Below, piece after piece: positions 10,026 through 20,000 of a DNA stretch of 45,656 bases (the stretch's first letter is position 1; the number at the start of each line of letters is the position of its first letter). The stretch lies in contig RCAB01000485.1 in NCBI GenBank assembly GCA_003640385.1, positions 1 through 45,656 of the forward strand, read 5' to 3'. The DNA is from Setaria digitata (Eukaryota; Nematoda; Chromadorea; Rhabditida; Setariidae). The notes under the pieces are model-generated. The model was not told the origin of the DNA and did no database searches. It saw only the letters and a list, made by a program, of their open reading frames with translations. Made by a program: the position numbers and the translations under genes.

Positions 10026-12038
10026 TCATATGTTGAGGACAGTTGAGGTGTCACTTGTTTGGAGAGGTTTGTAAGCGAACGACAAGCACTCTCCACAGCT
10101 TAGTGTTGTCCTACTTCTGCTGTTTGTAACGAAGATGAAAACTGTCAGGAAGACGGCGACTGTGACGAGAAAACAGACAGCTGCAAGTAGAATTGGGAAC
10201 CAGACCGAACTGGCTGGAAGACATGCCGTCACACTATCTAAATAACTTCGCAGAGAGTACTGCCAACTTCCGGAAAAACAGTAATGCAAGTCGCCAGCTG
10301 AAGCTGAATAAGTCTCGTTCGGGATCCACTTGCTGATCCTCAACAGTGTACAGTGACAGATGAGCGGGTTCCTTGATATTTTCATTTCACGAAGTTCACC
10401 ATTTATCATATAAGTGTCATTGAATAAGTAGTGGATAAGGTTCTGACTAACATCCAAGTAATAGAGACTGCGAGGTAGTAACGCTCCATCCAAAGATGGC
10501 AGTCGATTCTTGGACAAATCAAGTTTACGTAATGCTTGAAAGTTAGAAAAGTCCGGCTGCCATTCGAGATTACAATCTGAAATATCCAAATCAATCAGAT
10601 TCCCGAGCTGATTTAGGGACATTATCCAGCAGTGAAGTATTCGACTGCATTCCGAAAATAAGCCAGCATTTGAATTCAAGTAAAAATGTTGAAGGAGCGG
10701 TAATCCGGCTAGCAAATGAGAGTGTAAGCCCTCAAGGACATTATTAGAAAGGTCCAGAAGTAGTAGGGATGGTAATATTGGATGCACGAATCGGGATAAT
10801 TTGTTATAGGACATGTTGATGGATCGAATTTGCATGCCAATTGTCGGGAATGACTGACTAGATAAGTTTTCTAAAGCATTTTGGGAAATATCGAGATGCT
10901 GAAGCTGCGGGTAATGTATTAAAGCATTCTCGGGTAAATGATGTATTCTGTTGGAAGATACGGAAAGTGTCAGGAGCTGGTCAAGGGTGATACCAGGTGG
11001 AGGAATAATCCAGGAGGACAAGTTGTTTCGTTCAAGGAATAAAGTTTCCAGTGAAGTAGCATGAAGAGAAACTTGGTCCAAGTGATTGTCATCCGCTTTC
11101 AAGTAGCGGATCTTGCAATGACGCGGAACGATGAGAGTGCGCAAATTAGTACGAGATATGTCGAGCCATTCCAAGTGCTCGCCGCACCATTTCCAAGAAT
11201 GATTGGTATTTGAAAGAGTTGTGGAAGGTATACTTAGATGCCGGACACGACTGGAAATCTGAAGCCAATCAGTAAATGAGCTGGGAAGTCTGGCTGAGCC
11301 AAGATTTAGCGTGGTGACGTTGCCGATGACCCGCAGGAGTGACGGATAAATCGTGAGATCCTCTTGAGATGATAAATCCAGCGTACGGAGAATGGACCAC
11401 TGCTGCCTCGAGATCTGCATACTGCGACAAAGTGTCTTAGATGCATTACATTTAATACTCGGCAAGAAGGTTATGGTGGAATCAGTGATCGTTTCCATAT
11501 TCATGTCTGAAAGGTGCAATTGTCGAGCAAGAGGAAGTTGGAAATGATTTGAACTAGTTTGTATTGGATTGCCACTTATGCTAAGCTGTTCCAGAATGTG
11601 GCTTTTTGGAAGCATTCCACTGATCAGATTAAGATCACGGATTAGGTTTCTCGCCAGATTTACAATACGCAGCTTAGTGAGCCCGAAGAAACATTCAGAC
11701 GGTAGGTCTATTAGCTGATTATCAGCAAAATGCAGAGTTTCAAGATTTGGCAATGAAGTAAGTGACAGTGATTGGATTTGTGTCAAGCCGCAGAAGTTAA
11801 TTCGAAGAATTTTAACATTTTCATTGTAGGCAAAATGAGGCAAATGTCGCATGGACATGTGATGGAAATAGAGAGTCGTAACCCATGCAGGTGTACTGAC
11901 TGATCGTATCAGAATATTATAGCCCGTGCAACTGACAGCAGATGAGTGAGGATCACAACGACAGTACTGACAAATGTTGACAGATGTCGAGAACAGTGCC
12001 TGTAGAATGAAGTGCAATGAAAGAAGTAATGTGGACAT
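10026..12038 (-). CDS. Intronless leucine-rich-repeat transmembrane receptor
   Basis: One uninterrupted 670-codon ORF. It begins with a hydrophobic signal sequence (about 1-20), then a cysteine cap of LRRNT type (ICQYCRCD). About twenty leucine-rich repeats follow with LxxLxLxxN cores such as LETLHFADNQL and LRKLDLSKNRL. A CHC-containing LRRCT cap follows NPLICHC. A single transmembrane segment lies at about 610-637, and the cytoplasmic tail is only some 33 residues ending in TVLNI. There is no TIR, kinase or immunoglobulin domain, so it is not a Toll protein; it belongs with extracellular-LRR-only adhesion or signalling proteins. The C-terminal VLNI could be a class II PDZ ligand (inference). 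An acceptor-like GATTTAG ends at 12045, just before the ATG. Being intronless is unusual beside its neighbours. No specific orthologue was recognised. Confidence 0.88.
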   Translation of the reverse strand: MSTLLLSLHFILQALFSTSVNICQYCRCDPHSSAVSCTGYNILIRSVSTPAWVTTLYFHHMSMRHLPHFAYNENVKILRINFCGLTQIQSLSLTSLPNLETLHFADNQLIDLPSECFFGLTKLRIVNLARNLIRDLNLISGMLPKSHILEQLSISGNPIQTSSNHFQLPLARQLHLSDMNMETITDSTITFLPSIKCNASKTLCRSMQISRQQWSILRTLDLSSQEDLTIYPSLLRVIGNVTTLNLGSARLPSSFTDWLQISSRVRHLSIPSTTLSNTNHSWKWCGEHLEWLDISRTNLRTLIVPRHCKIRYLKADDNHLDQVSLHATSLETLFLERNNLSSWIIPPPGITLDQLLTLSVSSNRIHHLPENALIHYPQLQHLDISQNALENLSSQSFPTIGMQIRSINMSYNKLSRFVHPILPSLLLLDLSNNVLEGLHSHLLAGLPLLQHFYLNSNAGLFSECSRILHCWIMSLNQLGNLIDLDISDCNLEWQPDFSNFQALRKLDLSKNRLPSLDGALLPRSLYYLDVSQNLIHYLFNDTYMINGELREMKISRNPLICHCTLLRISKWIPNETYSASAGDLHYCFSGSWQYSLRSYLDSVTACLPASSVWFPILLAAVCFLVTVAVFLTVFIFVTNSRSRTTLSCGECLSFAYKPLQTSDTSTVLNI

Positions 12039-13939
12039 AATACTCTAAATCACTGTAATTTCTGCACGAAATGTGATGCTTCAGAATTTGGAATGATCGA
12101 GTTAAGAAGCTGTTTGAGCCCCGTGGGATTCAGAAATGCAGTAACCCAGTGACGATGGAGCAGTGAAAGGAGGAAGTTGAAAGATGTCACGAACAAGCAA
12201 GCCTAATGAATACTTGGATATATTTTTCGACTGACAACGAGAGAAATGGCACAATATCGGGATCTCATTTTGTATCAAATAATCCCTCAAAATCGTCTTC
12301 GGCCATTAAAGAAATGATTTACTACTAAAATCATAATACAATTAAAGTAGAAAAATACTTATCAAAATTCAGAAAGTCAGATACTGAAACAGAGAAATTT
12401 GCCTCTTCTTTGTTTTTTCCGTAATATCAAAGTAAATGAAGCAAGACTTCAGTTTTTGAATATTTCTCAAAAACAAATCAGTCGTTCATACCCCTAGAGC
12501 CTTAGCCCAGTGGCTTTAAGATTAATTGAAGTCTAATATTAGTAAGGGTTCCTTTCCTCCAACTCAATTTTCACTAATGCTAGGCTCAACCCCAAATAAG
12601 CCACCACACCCTAATTCCCTGCTGCATTCAAGAACAGCTAGCATCTTTTTTATATGAACTAAACAATATCTTCTGACTACAGGACTTTTGGTCTAAGCTT
12701 TCAACATGTCTTTTGCTTTGCGGGAATCATCTCTCAGGAATGCTAATATATCATCCTTAAAACTCCTAGTGGTTGTTTCACAACTTGGTCAGTCTCGCTT
12801 CGATATCCCCACTCCATTGCTTTCTGTTGCAATATCATTCAGTTGTTACAATACTTCATGTTAATAAATTTGATGCTGGAAAGAACAAGTCACTATTAAA
12901 GGTAGCAATAATAATCACCACGCCTTCATCTCTTTTTAAATTTTCAAAAGTTCCTTCTTTATCCCCGTTATGCCACTGTTGGTAGCTATGAGATGAATAA
13001 AACCTAAGACTTGTTCAGAAACATAAGAGTTTGAAATCTAAATTTTCCCCTTCAACTGCTAACTATGATTGATTTTTGCAAGAAAACTAGTTACAAACAG
13101 AGAAAACAACACCAAGAAGGAATTTTTCTTTAGGTGAAAAAGTAGGACAGAAACTCAACTGTGCATGTAAAACACTTTTAGTCTCCTTATTTTACCAATC
13201 ACCTGACCTTAAAAATGCGTCTCTTCTTTGTATAAATGCAAAGGTTATATAAATTGCCCACAATATCCCACAGACGTAATGCGCCCTCCAGAAATGCACA
13301 AGATCCATAAGCTCCGTATATCAGGAGGGAGTGAGAATGCAACAAAAACAATACCATCTAGGAAACAAAAAAAAAAAAAAATAGAAATAATATCTAAAAT
13401 GTGGTAGTCCTCAACTATCACCTAACTATCTTCGCTTACTTTTAATAATATTTTTTAACTATAATATTTTAAGGTGATGAGAAATTCTGTCAGACCAGCG
13501 CTTTTTTCGTGTTAAATTAAGGACGCTGAATATTCAAAATGAACAAGAAAACTTAAAAAAAGTCTGACTTCCAAAAGAATTAACAAACTTTTCTCCGGAT
13601 CAATCATGACACTAAAAAAAGGACAGAAATAAATGACCTTAATTATATGAAAAACCCACACAATACAACATTTTTTTAAAAAGGCATTTTATCAAAATTT
13701 TAAAAACAATTCACCACTTTCAGCTACTTCCACATGTATGAATAAAAATAATAATAACAGCAGACACAACTGCAATTAAAATAAGTAAATTGCAAGTACA
13801 CTTGAAATCATAAGGTGACCTACACTCTAGGGTAATAGGTCCAAAAGTATTCAGAACTCAACAGACATAAAGAAGTAACTTTAGTAAAACGATAGCCTAT
13901 GCAGTAAACAAACAGAATTAATATTCAAATACAATCACT
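12039..13939. other. Unresolved intergenic region with coding-like fragments
   Basis: The region lies between the LRR gene start and the TIMM8 stop. It is mostly AT-rich with homopolymer runs. The minus strand has several short open, coding-like segments (about 13361-13190, 13000-12850 and 12835-12680), some behind acceptor-like sites. I could not join them into a consistent gene. They may be decayed exons, TIMM8 3' UTR or chance. Confidence 0.35.
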
Positions 13940-14744
13940 TCAACTCATTTCAGTGGCACTCATTTTTTGCAAGTGTTCCACCATGAAGTTACTCGCATCA
14001 ATCATCCTGTTTACGCAGTTGTTAATACAGTTTTGTGTTTTTCCATCCAGCTTACTTGGCGGCCTATAATCCGAGAAGCACACATCCCAACAACGACCTG
14101 TCAACGTTTGGACCTGCAAAGGTGTTTCAGTTGACAGTCACATTACTATCAGGATAGAGCAATGAATCACAAAACTTCGGTTCCAACTGACAATGACAAT
14201 TATGAGAAAAGGAAGAAATGACCAATGAAGGCGAGAGGATCTGTAAATTCACAAAATTGTCATTTCGAAAATGAAGAAATAGAAAAAAAGGCCTGTTCAT
14301 TTGTTTTATGCTTCATGATCATACCAAAGAAAAAATTGGACCAACTTTCACAGCATTAACAAATGGTATTCCAATAATTTTAAGAATTTTAATGCGTAAA
14401 ATTACAACATTTTACGAAATAATTAAAAACTCATTTCTGACAGTTGCAGTTCTACAATCGGCTCAGATAATTTCAAGACATCAGCGATTGGATAATCCGA
14501 GAAGAATTGATAAAACTAATAAAGCCAAACCACAATTTGAAATGAATACGAGAGTCAAGAAAAATGTTAAAAGAAGTCAAGCGTGGAAGTAAGGAATAAT
14601 GAACTTTAGAAGAGATGAACACAAGGAACATCTAACCTGCTCTGTGAACTTCTGACGTTGGTTTTCAGTTTGTAGTTGATGCAAGAAAAGATTCCAGTTG
14701 GGATCGGTTGAATTAATATTAGGATTCGCTGTACTGATATCCAT
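13940..14744 (-). CDS. TIMM8: TIMM8 small Tim chaperone (DDP1 homologue)
   Basis: Two exons, 14744-14637 and 14113-13940, joined in phase 0, encode 93 residues. TIMM8 pairs with TIMM13 in the mitochondrial intermembrane space and escorts hydrophobic precursors such as TIM23 across it. The twin CX3C signature is complete: C44-x3-C48 and C65-x3-C69, separated by 16 residues, so both disulfides of the helical hairpin can form. The preceding NQRQKFTEQVQTLTGRCW matches Tim8 proteins rather than Tim9, Tim10 or Tim13. There is no cleavable presequence, as usual for substrates of the MIA40 pathway. An acceptor-like GACAG lies one base before the ATG. Length and domain order are normal. Confidence 0.92.
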
Positions 14745-17018
14745 TCTGTCACTATAACTTCAATAAATTACTAAAGTTCATAAAAATGGATAAATGAGAT
14801 TAGATGGAAGACATCAAAAGATTGACGAAAAAGTTACTAAAACTTGAATCCTTATCAATCACCTCCGATTTATCACCACTTTACTGATGAAAATTTATCC
14901 AAGACCAATCGTTACACCGTCCAAAAACTCCCCAAGTAACGGTCAGCTGATAATAACCACTCTCGCTTCTATAAAATCAAACCAGCTAGAGAACAAACCA
15001 ACCAATATCAAAGTAGCGCAAAGAGGTTGCGGAGATTTCGAGAACTTGTTTGGTTCTTGTGGTGCCGATTTCACTGGCGCAGCTGGTCACCGCGGTAAGG
15101 CAGTCAGATCCGAGAATCAGTCCATCCATCCTGATGATCCATCTCGACAGTTCTACGATTTTAGCACTGCATCGTACAATGCTTCAATCCTTCCGCTTGT
15201 TCTCAAGCAAAGGCACACACAGCCGAACCTATCTCCATCTCTCCTCTCAATACATTTTCCCATTATTTTCAAGTATTCCTTATTAACTTATTATCTCAAT
15301 TTCTCGCAAAATATGCTTGTAACTCTCCTGCTTCATTACTGTCTCCACTTCTAGCTATAGCAGGTTAATGTGGTATTACTAACATACTAGCAAAATTCAG
15401 TTTTAATTACCTTTGTCCAGAATTTTTACAGCCCGACCCTAAAAGACACTAATTAATTCTAAGCTGAGAGATCAGTAGCACTGGCTGATCTCGTTATTGT
15501 TAGTTCATCATAAGACCGAACCACGTATCGGAATATTTGTACGGGTCACAGCCCTGTACATGCAGTTTGTAGAACAGTTTGCGTGATTTGGAATGAATTA
15601 TATGAGATCGGTTTGAAAATTCTTTCAGCGAATCATCATAGATATCTCGGAAGTGGGATCCAGTCCTTGTACAAAAAGACGATGGAATGCACAACCTAAG
15701 GCCAGACGAGTCAAAGTGTGATATTGGCCCAGTGGAATCGATTTAGGTCTATTCATTTCCGCTCACTTACAGCTTCTCTGTCATAGCTCTTTCTTTCATG
15801 ACAATTGCATATATTCGCGTGTTTGTCGAGAATCATCAACAAAGCTGCGTGATGTTCGATACATAAGCATGCTCCAATCGCTAGATGAAAGTTTTCTCTG
15901 ACTCAGTTTGACGAGAAGTGCTCTCATTTCTGATTCTTCAAGCATTAACTTCCTATTTAGTTATCTTTATGCAGTTATATTAGTACTTTTAATTTTAACT
16001 TGCCAGTTGGCCGGCTTTAAACGAATAATTGTAAGAGCTATTTTTCATTTTGCTAAAGTCTTTTTACAAAAGTCAACTTTTGCACTCTTTCGAATTGTGC
16101 AGTTTCTATATAGAAGGCATTTGTTTCAAATGTGTTTCCAGCACTGAACTTCCATAATAGATTTTAATTTCTAGTCACTTCAGATTATATTTACTGTGAG
16201 TCTGCTCACTCTTAAACTGAATTGTGCAGTGCAGATTCTAAGCGACTACTTGGGTAAGCGGAAAAGCAACAGAGTTCACGGGCTTATCCATGGCTGCCTT
16301 TACATGTTCTGTAGTGACTTCTTAGATGTGATTAGTTTATCAAATTCTTGACAATTTTTCTTCGAGAAGTCACATGGTTATCTAAAGGTGAATTGAAAGT
16401 GTTTAACAAAATTATTTCTAGAATTTATGGAGCTTGTGGATTCTAGCTTCTAGACTCTATCAAGCAAGTTTTTGTTTCCAAAACAGTTTGAAATGAAATT
16501 TTGTGGAATTCTAGTTTCTCATAGAGGTGAATGTGGGCATAAAAATTGTCACCGTTTTATATTTTGGTTTCACCAAACAGAACATTTCTGTTAGTTTTCG
16601 AAGAGTTAATTGATATCTCGTACAGCATGCTTTTTGAAAATAACGTCATTACAAAACATTGAACAATTTTGATATACCAATTTTCAAATTTCATTGTATT
16701 CTCTTATACAACCTATTACTAACGAAATCAGCTATAATGAATAATGAATATAAATAATGAATTACATCTTCATAGAACATCATAAAGTGATACCGGACTC
16801 AGTATTTTTTGATTTACTTATAAATTCGAAACTCAATACTTACGATGTTTTACTTGCTATTGAGGTATTTAAATATATTGAGGCATTTAAAAAATTACTG
16901 CTGGTATCGTTCATTCTAGTGATTGATTTTCTATATTCTAATTTATGATTCATTTTCAGGTTTCAGGTTCATATAACCATCTTTGAAGTCTTTGAAAAAA
17001 ATCTCGAAAAAGTGTACG
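14745..17018. other. Intergenic region between TIMM8 and casein kinase I gamma
   Basis: The region holds a relatively GC-rich segment (about 14990-15240), open in several frames, that includes a strong donor-like site (ACCGCG|GTAAGG near 15094). It also holds the possible frame-broken gene at 15500-15756. The rest is AT-rich. A TTTCAG acceptor at 16954-16959 precedes the first coding exon of the kinase gene. No other gene is supported. Confidence 0.4.
15500..15756 (-). pseudogene. Possible small gene broken by a frame change
   Basis: An ATG at 15756 opens a 43-codon frame (MNRPKSIPLGQYHTLTRLAL at its start) that stops at 15625. A second frame overlaps it and continues to 15500, with DIYDDSLKEFSNRSHIIHS and later KLFYKLHVQGCDPYKYSDTW. 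Both halves read like ordinary soluble protein, and base composition is less AT-rich than around them. No intron of normal size can join the frames, so either a frameshift, a sequencing error or chance explains it. I do not recognise the family. Confidence 0.3.
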
Positions 17019-20000
17019 ATGAAGGAATATGCTTTTGCTACGCGGAACGGGAGATCAGAACGGGAATTACATAGCATGGATCGGTACCGGTACCGGTATT
17101 AAGTGTCATCGTTGTTGTTAGTTGCTCTCATTTAGGTGCTGTGGTTTGCTGATTACAAGTCGTTTATATGGTGCTACTACTGCTTCATGTCGTTTGCCGA
17201 ATGCATCCATTCAATTTTTCTATAACGAAATATAAATAACAATGAAATCTCACTCTTCTTCCATTATATTGGTAATATTAATATTTTGTTATCACTTTGA
17301 TCCTTTTTTGGCAAACTCATTTATATAGTTAATTCTGAGTAAAAAGAAAAGTGGATGCTTTTTACAGGAAGCTTAGAGAATCGCAAAAAGTCTCTCAAAA
17401 AGTTACCTCTGCCCAACTAATAACTAATACGTTACCTAAGTCCAGGATATCATTCAATTCTCTACTCCGAAAAAACGCGAATACTTTCAAATATTCGTTA
17501 AAAGGAGTGTGAGGATTGAGTACAAATAGTTTTGGAAGATTCATAATAGTAGTAATTAATATCTTCCAATTAAATTCATGTATGGTAGATCTGTAGTCGT
17601 TTGTACTTTCTCCCAACTATCAACATAGTTGTGAATATCGCTGCGATCTGGATTTGGGTTTTTCTTCTAATTTTCAGTGTTAAAAGATAAATCGCCATGC
17701 ATATATCCAGAAGATTTATTTATTTATTTTTTTTTTAGTAACGAATTATTATTAAATGCATTTTGGTAGACTGATAGCAATTGGAATGGCTTTCGACAAA
17801 CTGTATTTAATATATGAATACTTATTGAAGAAATTTATTTGGTTAGAATGCTGGAAAATTGTTTTATACCATACCAGATCGCTATTCGATATACATCTTC
17901 GTGGTTAAGAACACGTTAATTTTGGAGTTGTTTTGAAGTCAAAGTCGGAAAATTTTCATTAGAATTGGGAAGTAATTGCTTCTCGATAGTCCATAAAATA
18001 AGTGATACTGATGCTGAAATGTTGGGAAAGCGTTCTGAATCATAGAAAAAATATTCCATCGAGACTATGTTTTCTTTATCCTTTCTTTTCTCAATTATTT
18101 TGGAGCTTTGTAAAAAGAACAAAAGACATTTGAGCAGTTTTGTGGGACTCATCTTTTTTTTTTTTTTATTTTAATCTCTTAAAGCCTTTTTAATTCGTTT
18201 ATGTGAACTTTGGCGGTCATAGAATAAATGATTGTTAATTCATGAAATGAACGACTGACTGTATGAGAGGTCATTATTGATGGAAAATATTTTCTGGCCT
18301 ATAAGGATTAATTTCTGTAAAAAGACGTGCAGGTTTAGCCAATTTCATTTTTCACAAATGCATCTATGTTTTTAGCAGTTTCGGTAGTCGAGTTTTTTAA
18401 CTAAAATTTTTTGTTTCAATTTATATATATATATCTAAACTGGAACAAAATATATATATATATATACATAAACTGGAAAAAAATATATATATATATATGT
18501 ATTTAAGTATATATATAAAATATATATTTTATTTATATATATATATTTTTCCATAATACAAATAGGCGTACTAATTTGATGGAACTAATACGATTTCAAT
18601 ATTCATCAAAGGAGCCATGCACTATTGCATATAGAAGATTGGTTGGTAGTTTAGATTCACTCCACAGTGGCGAATTTAGTGAAAATCTGCGAAATAATTG
18701 TAGCTTTTTTTTGTGCTTACACATAAGAAAGGTATACAGTACTCAAAATTAAATGTGTATAATATAGCATTGAAATGTGTTCTACAAAAATACAGGTGGA
18801 TGTATGAGTTGATAGGTATGTATTATATGTATAGAAATGTCAACACTTGGGGTTGTTAACATTGTTAAGTTATTCCCCTGGCATCGTGTGGACCGAGCGG
18901 CAGTGTATTTTAATGTTGAGACATACTGTTTCATATTGTTCCTCATACGTAATTAATTGTTACATCGGTCTATGATGGTCTATGGGATCGATAACAAGAG
19001 TTGAGTGTGGTGCTAGGTTAGCGTTTGGTTCATGGTTTTTCCTCTTATTGTAAGGGCTGTGGTGTTTGTTCCCGCATAACCACTGTCGTGTTAGAATGGT
19101 AACCGCGTTGTTCGAAACTAATAGTATGTTATGGCGCTATTGTGTCGCACTCAGTGGTCTCATCGTCCATAGTAAGTGACCAGCAAGATAGGCCTTACTT
19201 TTTCTACAGCAACAATTTTGAGTGTAACAACACTATGCAGATGAACTGCGTGAACACAGATGAATAATATGGGAGGTTTGCAAAGATAGAAATCCCGGAC
19301 TGTTGAACTGTATTTGTCCAAAAGAAAAGTACACTGTTACTGCTAGAAAAAAGTAAATAGGTAAGTTAGAAAAAGACAGCTGATTGAGTCCATTATGTTA
19401 AATTATTTTATTGCCAATTTTCTTTAAGTGATTATGAGGCAAATGGCCTCATAATTAATCTCACGGTCACTGTGTTCAATTCCGAATATTGCTTCATCTG
19501 CTTATTTTTTCTTTCTATTTCAGAATTATATGTTTTTAAATAGATGAGGGTATCTTTTTGATTTTCTGAAGAACAGAAGTATCATTGCATCTTGCGTTTA
19601 TTTAAAATTGCATTCTGTCAGTGAGAAAAAAAAAAAAACTAAATGCGCTTCTTCTTTTCTTGCTCTGCTATCGCTGAATCAGTTGCAGTTTTAAAATGCT
19701 TTTGTGCTGACTTTATCAGCTTGATTTTGTAGGCTAAACAAGGATTTCGTTACTTGAACAATACATTGTTGTGATGAAATTTAGCCATACTTTTAGCTGA
19801 CTGAAATTTATGAATATAATATCATTATCCATCCATCAGCTGTTAAGAAAATTTGTTAGTTTATAGAGTAAATACTTTCATTTATGCTTAATATATTTAA
19901 ATCAAGGGCGAAACAGAGTGTAAGAATTTTGCGAGTGTTTTGGTCTTGGTAGGTAATTATCTTTCATCTGTTAATTCTCATCCGAAATATGTGTCGGTAA

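Noticed and set aside
10026..12038. Toll receptor
   Set aside because: No TIR domain follows the transmembrane helix; only about 33 cytoplasmic residues before the stop.
12102..12290. 62-codon minus-strand ORF upstream of the LRR gene
   Set aside because: No likeness to any family; the LRR gene already has a good signal peptide at its own start, so this is not a needed N-terminal exon.
12485..12560. tRNA-like AGCCTTAGCCCAGTGGCTT segment
   Set aside because: No acceptable acceptor stem, and the expected B-box (GGTTCRANTCC) is not present; not a tRNA gene.
14887..15354. 155-codon plus-strand ORF
   Set aside because: Composition changes along it, no domain or family likeness, and the C-terminal half is low-complexity hydrophobic. 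Treated as open by chance, apart from the GC-richer segment noted above.
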